The notes under the pieces were generated by a model, which was given only the letters and a program-made list of their open reading frames with translations, made no database searches and had not been told where the DNA came from. Shown in pieces: positions 60,698 through 64,000 of a stretch of 64,000 bases of DNA (positions are counted from its first letter, which is position 1; every line of letters begins with the position of its first letter). The stretch covers positions 62,001-126,000 of the forward strand of contig JANQRA010000020.1 of NCBI GenBank assembly GCA_028284765.1, read 5' to 3'. This DNA comes from Acidimicrobiia bacterium. GTDB lineage: Bacteria; Actinomycetota; Acidimicrobiia; Spongiisociales; ZC4RG35. The translations under genes were made by a program, and so were the position numbers.

Positions 60698-61567
60698 ATG
60701 GTGACGATCCTCGATGGAGGCATGGGCAACGAGTTGCTTCGGCGGAGCCGCAAGCGCACCCCTATGTGGTCAGCCCAGGTGTTGGTCGACGACCCGGACC
60801 TGGTTGTCCAAACCCACCTCGACTACATCGAGGCAGGGGCAACGGTCATCATCACCAACAGCTATTCGACGGTGCCCAGCTACCTGGCAACTGGTGGCCT
60901 CGAGTCCTCATATGTCGAGCTCACCAGGCTCGCCGGCGAGTTGGCACGTCAGGCCGCGAGCGAGTCAGGGACTGACGTTCGCATTGCTGGGAGCCTGCCT
61001 CCCCTATCCGAGAGCTATCGCCCGGACCTCGTCCCACCCGACGCAGAAGCCCGACCGATCTATGCCGAGATGGCAGCAGCGTTGGAACCCAACGTCGACA
61101 TCTTCCTGTGCGAGACCATGTCCAGCGCTCGGGAAGGTACGAATGCCGTCTCTCAGGCGAAGAAGGCAGCGAGGGGTCGTGAGCTCCCGGTGTGGGTCTC
61201 GTGGACCCTCAACGAGGCCGAAGGGAAAGGGCTTAGGAGTGGGGAGACGGTCAAGGAGGCCTTCGAGGCCCTTGCGGAGTTCGAACCCCATGCGTTTCTC
61301 TTCAACTGCACGTCGTCTGAGGCCATCACTCAGGGAATTCGGGAGCTGACCGCTCTGACCGACCGTCCCACCGGTGGCTACCCGAACAGGTATGTCGTTC
61401 CGGAAGGCTGGACCCTTGGACAGGACGTGGTCAACGACGTTGACGCCAGTACCGAGGCATTCATCAAGGGAGCCGGAGCGGCGATCGATGCCGGAGCTTC
61501 CATCTATGGCGGATGTTGCACGGTCGGTCCGGCCGACATCGCTGCCCTCAGTAGACAGCTGACCTAG
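60698..61567 (+). CDS. Homocysteine S-methyltransferase-family protein
   Basis: The protein has 289 residues from ATG 60698 (VTILDGGMGNELLRR aligns with family starts); ATG 60659 is an alternative. The zinc-binding cysteines are present: one in LFNCTSSEAI and the pair in GGCCTVGPADI. The methyl donor is probably S-methylmethionine or a related methylated sulphur or nitrogen compound. It converges on the toroid-like gene with a four-base overlap. Confidence 0.86.
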   Translation: MVTILDGGMGNELLRRSRKRTPMWSAQVLVDDPDLVVQTHLDYIEAGATVIITNSYSTVPSYLATGGLESSYVELTRLAGELARQAASESGTDVRIAGSLPPLSESYRPDLVPPDAEARPIYAEMAAALEPNVDIFLCETMSSAREGTNAVSQAKKAARGRELPVWVSWTLNEAEGKGLRSGETVKEAFEALAEFEPHAFLFNCTSSEAITQGIRELTALTDRPTGGYPNRYVVPEGWTLGQDVVNDVDASTEAFIKGAGAAIDAGASIYGGCCTVGPADIAALSRQLT

Positions 61568-62496
61568 CTGCGGCCGGCGTGTTGAAGGACACGCATGGCC
61601 CGGAGCGTGTTCCACCGGCTCGGCTGACCGGGCTCCTCCATCCGGAAGTACTCCCGTCCGGAGTGGTGGTTCTGCAGCTTCCAACGGCCGTCGGCAGTTC
61701 GCTTCTTCTCAACCAACTCGAGGGCCTCGTCCGACCGTGAATCCGGTTGCACCTCCGCACTCCGGAGATAGTCCAGCCCCCGGAGAACGTCGTACCACCA
61801 ACGTGGTGGGAACGAGAACCGAGTCCAAGACTGGTTTATGACCTCACCAGTCGATGCTGATCGCATCAGTCGGCGGTCCAGCAGGTAATCCTGCCCTAGC
61901 TGTCGAGCAGCCGCTGTGTCCTTGGCCAGCGCCGGATCGAGATCTGACCGCTCGAACTCGAGCAGCGCCTCGAGGGTGCTGATGGTGGAGTGGAACGAAG
62001 AACGGATCGAGCCGTTGACGACCTGGCAGTTCCATCCCCCGTCATCCATCTGCTGATCCAGCAGGAATCGAACGGCCTCCACGTTCCTCTCGGTCCCAAC
62101 TCCGAAGTAGCAGGCGAGGGCGACATTCATCGCAGTCACACATGTCTCACCGATGTAGTCGAAGAAGGGCACTCCCCCTCCACCATCGACTCCATGACGC
62201 CACCTTCGGTCGCTATCGACCAGGCGCTGCGTCGCTCGGCGGGCGCCAACACTCGTTGGGACAATTCCATAGTGACGTAGGAGTCGAAGGGTGTAATTGG
62301 TCGATATCCACTTTGGTGAATAGAACCCCTTTGCCCATTGTCCATCGGGGGCCTGCAGGTCGAGAAGTTCCTTACCCCAGCCTTCCTTGGACACCCGTTT
62401 TCGCTCCTCTGCAGCCGCCTTGTCATTCAGCAGATCGGACAACACCTGCCATCGAATCGCAGGGTCGCTATCGAGAAGCCAGTGGATGACGTCCAT
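61564..62496 (-). CDS. Squalene-cyclase/prenyltransferase-like toroid protein
   Basis: The 310-residue protein consists of helical repeats with QW-like features (DGQWAKGFYSPKW, DDGGWNCQVV, DGRWKLQNHH), as in terpenoid cyclase/prenyltransferase toroids. The catalytic DxDD of squalene-hopene cyclases is not seen. It is unlike the 7012/46824 pair in sequence. ATG 62496 shares a base with the stop of the flavodoxin-like gene (TGATG); GTG 62502 is possible. Function unknown. Confidence 0.7.
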   Translation of the reverse strand: MDVIHWLLDSDPAIRWQVLSDLLNDKAAAEERKRVSKEGWGKELLDLQAPDGQWAKGFYSPKWISTNYTLRLLRHYGIVPTSVGARRATQRLVDSDRRWRHGVDGGGGVPFFDYIGETCVTAMNVALACYFGVGTERNVEAVRFLLDQQMDDGGWNCQVVNGSIRSSFHSTISTLEALLEFERSDLDPALAKDTAAARQLGQDYLLDRRLMRSASTGEVINQSWTRFSFPPRWWYDVLRGLDYLRSAEVQPDSRSDEALELVEKKRTADGRWKLQNHHSGREYFRMEEPGQPSRWNTLRAMRVLQHAGRS

Positions 62497-63050
62497 CAAC
62501 ACAGCTTCGCAAACTCGGCGGCAATCTCATCAGCCCAAGCGTCAATCGCTTCCCAGTCACGGAAATCACCAACGGGGAGGGCATCGTTGGGGATCGGCAT
62601 CTTCTTCAGCATCTTCTCGGCCATTCCGACAGGTGGGAGATCGGGATCCCACGCACCGAAGAAGACTCGCTCGCCCCGCGGATGAAGCGTTGATGCGAGT
62701 TCGTCGAACTCCTTTGGTCTGCTGGTCTCCAGGACATCGTTGCCATCTTCATCAACGAGATCCGTCCCGAGCGGTCCACTGCTGAACAGCCAAACTGGCT
62801 TCTGCGCCAGCGTCTTCTTGTGCTTCTTCACGAACCGGTTCGCGTCCTTCAACCAGTGATACATGTATGCGGCGCTGCCGATCACGAAGGCGTCGTAGCT
62901 GTCGATGTCGGATACTTCGCCGACATCTGATGACGTGGCCCCAAAGCCGTGTTCATCGAGCCGGACTGCCAGTCGATCAGCGATGCCTGCCGTAGCTCCG
63001 TGCCGGCTGGCATATGCGACGAGAATTCTCTCCGAGCGAACGCTCGACAT
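62496..63050 (-). CDS. Flavodoxin-domain protein (menaquinone-dependent protoporphyrinogen oxidase-like)
   Basis: ATG 63050 follows AAAGGACTTGCA; upstream codons are rejected. The 184-residue protein has the FMN phosphate loop VAYASRHGATAGIA and the second loop GSAAYMYHWLKDANRFVKKHK. The flavodoxin_5 pattern of HemG-type enzymes continues with VWLFSSGPLG and FFGAWDPDLPP. It may oxidise protoporphyrinogen or serve as an electron carrier. It is coupled to the toroid-like gene downstream. Confidence 0.83.
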   Translation of the reverse strand: MSSVRSERILVAYASRHGATAGIADRLAVRLDEHGFGATSSDVGEVSDIDSYDAFVIGSAAYMYHWLKDANRFVKKHKKTLAQKPVWLFSSGPLGTDLVDEDGNDVLETSRPKEFDELASTLHPRGERVFFGAWDPDLPPVGMAEKMLKKMPIPNDALPVGDFRDWEAIDAWADEIAAEFAKLC

Positions 63051-63146
63051 TGCAAGTCCTTTCGTAACCCACAACGAGTGTCGCACGAGCGAGTCGATCG
63101 TTGTAGGGCCGAAACTCCTGACTTGCCGGACCTTTGGAACCGAAGA

Positions 63147-63635
63147 TCACCAACCGGTAGTCCCGTGCCCTCCCTTGAACGGACCGTCGATCTCTGGTGT
63201 TATCCAACCGCCGTAGAAGTCGCCCGCCTGAGGTTCGACCTTGACGCCCTCCACATAGCAATCGACCTTTCCGGGGTAGAAGGCGACCATGTCACGCAGC
63301 TGTTCGAATCCTGGGCTTGGGGTCCGATAGGTCCAAGCAACGTTGCGGATCACCTGAGCCCCACCTTTGAGATCGAAGTAGTTGGCGCGACCCTTGTACT
63401 CGCAGAACGTGGTGTGCCGATTCGGCTTCAGATGCGCCCAACCCACATGCTGAGCCGGGATATAGAAAACCGGAGGGTGCGAGGTTTCGAGCACCCGGTG
63501 AGCAATTGTCGTGGTGGCCAGCTCGATCTCACCAGACATCACCACGACTCGTCGATCGTCGAGCTCGACCCTGGGCGGGCGGGGGTAGTCCCAAACAGAC
63601 TCGCGGCTGCGAGGAGTGGTTTTGGCGCTGCTCAT
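63147..63635 (-). CDS. DUF427 domain protein
   Basis: ATG 63635 (MSSAKTTPRSRESVWDYPRPP) is preferred; the 70 upstream codons in the ORF track are antisense to the next gene's start. The 162-residue protein has the DUF427 pattern: VWDYPRPPRVE, HPPVFYIPAQHV, TFCEYKGRANYFDL and VAWTYRTPSPGFEQL. The function of the family is not established. It diverges from the lipoprotein gene at the right edge, with 40 nt between starts. Confidence 0.88.
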   Translation of the reverse strand: MSSAKTTPRSRESVWDYPRPPRVELDDRRVVVMSGEIELATTTIAHRVLETSHPPVFYIPAQHVGWAHLKPNRHTTFCEYKGRANYFDLKGGAQVIRNVAWTYRTPSPGFEQLRDMVAFYPGKVDCYVEGVKVEPQAGDFYGGWITPEIDGPFKGGHGTTGW

Positions 63636-63675
63636 ATCTTCTATTCGTTCCAGATCCAGGCGCGGATGCTCGGCC

Positions 63676-64000
63676 ATGAGCAAGTGTTCGACCGCTAGCC
63701 TCGCCGCCGTGTGGAGAAGTGGGTCAGGGGTAAAGGGACGAGGCGTCGTCGGTTGGGCAATCCTCAGTCTCGTTGCGGCCTCTTGCACCGGCGCTGATAC
63801 ATCGCCAACGACGACCGATACCAGGCCTGCAAGCACGAGCACCACGGGAGCGACCTCACCTCCAACGACTCAGGCGGAGGCGGTAGCCCCAGCCTTCGAC
63901 CCCACAGCCCAACACCTGATTTTCGCCCCGGTGCCCCCGAAGCCAGACAGCAAGCCGCCTGACTTCCCAACTCCAGATGGGAGCTCGGACTACATGGCTC
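63676..64000 (+). CDS. Putative secreted lipoprotein, 5' part (3' end outside window)
   Basis: The frame is open from ATG 63676 to the window end (108 codons) and is missing from the ORF track because it has no stop here. After a basic start, WAILSLVAASC forms a signal peptide with a lipobox-like end. A Thr/Ser/Pro-rich linker (TSPTTTDTRPASTSTTGATS) follows. The visible part has no known domain. The lipoprotein style is like the other lipoproteins of this window (10003, 53093). Confidence 0.6.
   Translation, partial: MSKCSTASLAAVWRSGSGVKGRGVVGWAILSLVAASCTGADTSPTTTDTRPASTSTTGATSPPTTQAEAVAPAFDPTAQHLIFAPVPPKPDSKPPDFPTPDGSSDYMA

Noticed and set aside
1-64000. tRNA, rRNA, CRISPR array, insertion sequence or prophage
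   Set aside because: No cloverleaf with CCA-type ends, no rRNA-like stretch, no regularly spaced repeat-spacer array and no transposase or integrase was recognised by eye.

Overview
The window reads as chromosomal DNA from a moderately GC-rich bacterium. Inferred placement is Actinomycetota, possibly near Acidimicrobiia. The reasons are frequent GTG and TTG starts, an F420-type luciferase-like oxidoreductase, lipoproteins with Thr/Asp/Glu-rich linkers, and tightly packed genes with 1-4 nt start/stop overlaps. No rRNA, tRNA, CRISPR array, insertion sequence or phage gene was seen.

Layout. Positions 1-267 hold the 3' end of an exodeoxyribonuclease III gene. From about 0.65 to 47.9 kb lies a large catabolic island. 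It contains: MaoC and a D-2-hydroxyacid dehydrogenase (divergent); a ThDP-dependent enzyme divergent from a FadR-type regulator, CaiB CoA-transferase and MDR alcohol dehydrogenase operon; an epimerase plus alpha/alpha-toroid protein; a seven-gene operon with a complete oligopeptide-type ABC importer, an MDR dehydrogenase and a PhyH-type dioxygenase (10.0-17.8 kb). On the minus strand follows a seven-gene operon (27.7-17.8 kb): S1P-lyase-like PLP enzyme, N-acyl-D-amino-acid deacylase, D-threonine-aldolase-like enzyme, second deacylase-like amidohydrolase, M20 amidohydrolase, FAH-family hydrolase, and an unusual fusion of a D-2-hydroxyacid dehydrogenase with an FMN alpha-hydroxyacid oxidase. A second minus-strand operon (35.6-29.6 kb) encodes a molybdenum hydroxylase (M-S-L subunits), a MoaD/ThiS-like protein, a DapA-family lyase and an Ldh2-type dehydrogenase. 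Next come two Gfo/Idh/MocA oxidoreductases, a third D-2-hydroxyacid dehydrogenase, a luciferase-like oxidoreductase, an HpcH aldolase, an SDR, an aldehyde dehydrogenase, a second FadR-type regulator, a beta-propeller protein, an MBL hydrolase and an MFS transporter. A frameshifted paralogue of the first toroid protein closes the island.

The island is held together by a repeated near-palindrome, consensus about AAATGTCNGACRTWT. I found nine copies, almost all in leader regions of its transcription units between 1.2 and 45.6 kb, one of them just upstream of the FadR-type regulator gene. The pattern fits FadR-subfamily operators (GT-N3-AC core), so the island is probably one regulon for uptake and oxidation of an N-acylated or peptide-like and/or 2-hydroxyacid-yielding substrate. 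The substrate cannot be named from sequence.

From 48 to 64 kb the content changes to general functions: an acyltransferase with SGNH domain, MFS exporter, methyltransferase, YceI protein, YHYH lipoprotein and a two-component system. The three promoters of that last set share CTCAG-like repeats phased every 11 bp, suggesting autoregulation. Then follow a patatin-like lipase, an SDR, a Xre/RES toxin-antitoxin pair, a RetSat/CrtI-type oxidoreductase, a homocysteine methyltransferase-family protein, another toroid-type protein, a flavodoxin-like protein, a DUF427 protein and the start of a lipoprotein running off the end.

Two genes appear to lack ATG/GTG/TTG starts (CTG at 36627; ATC or other at about 51449), and the ORF track truncates both.
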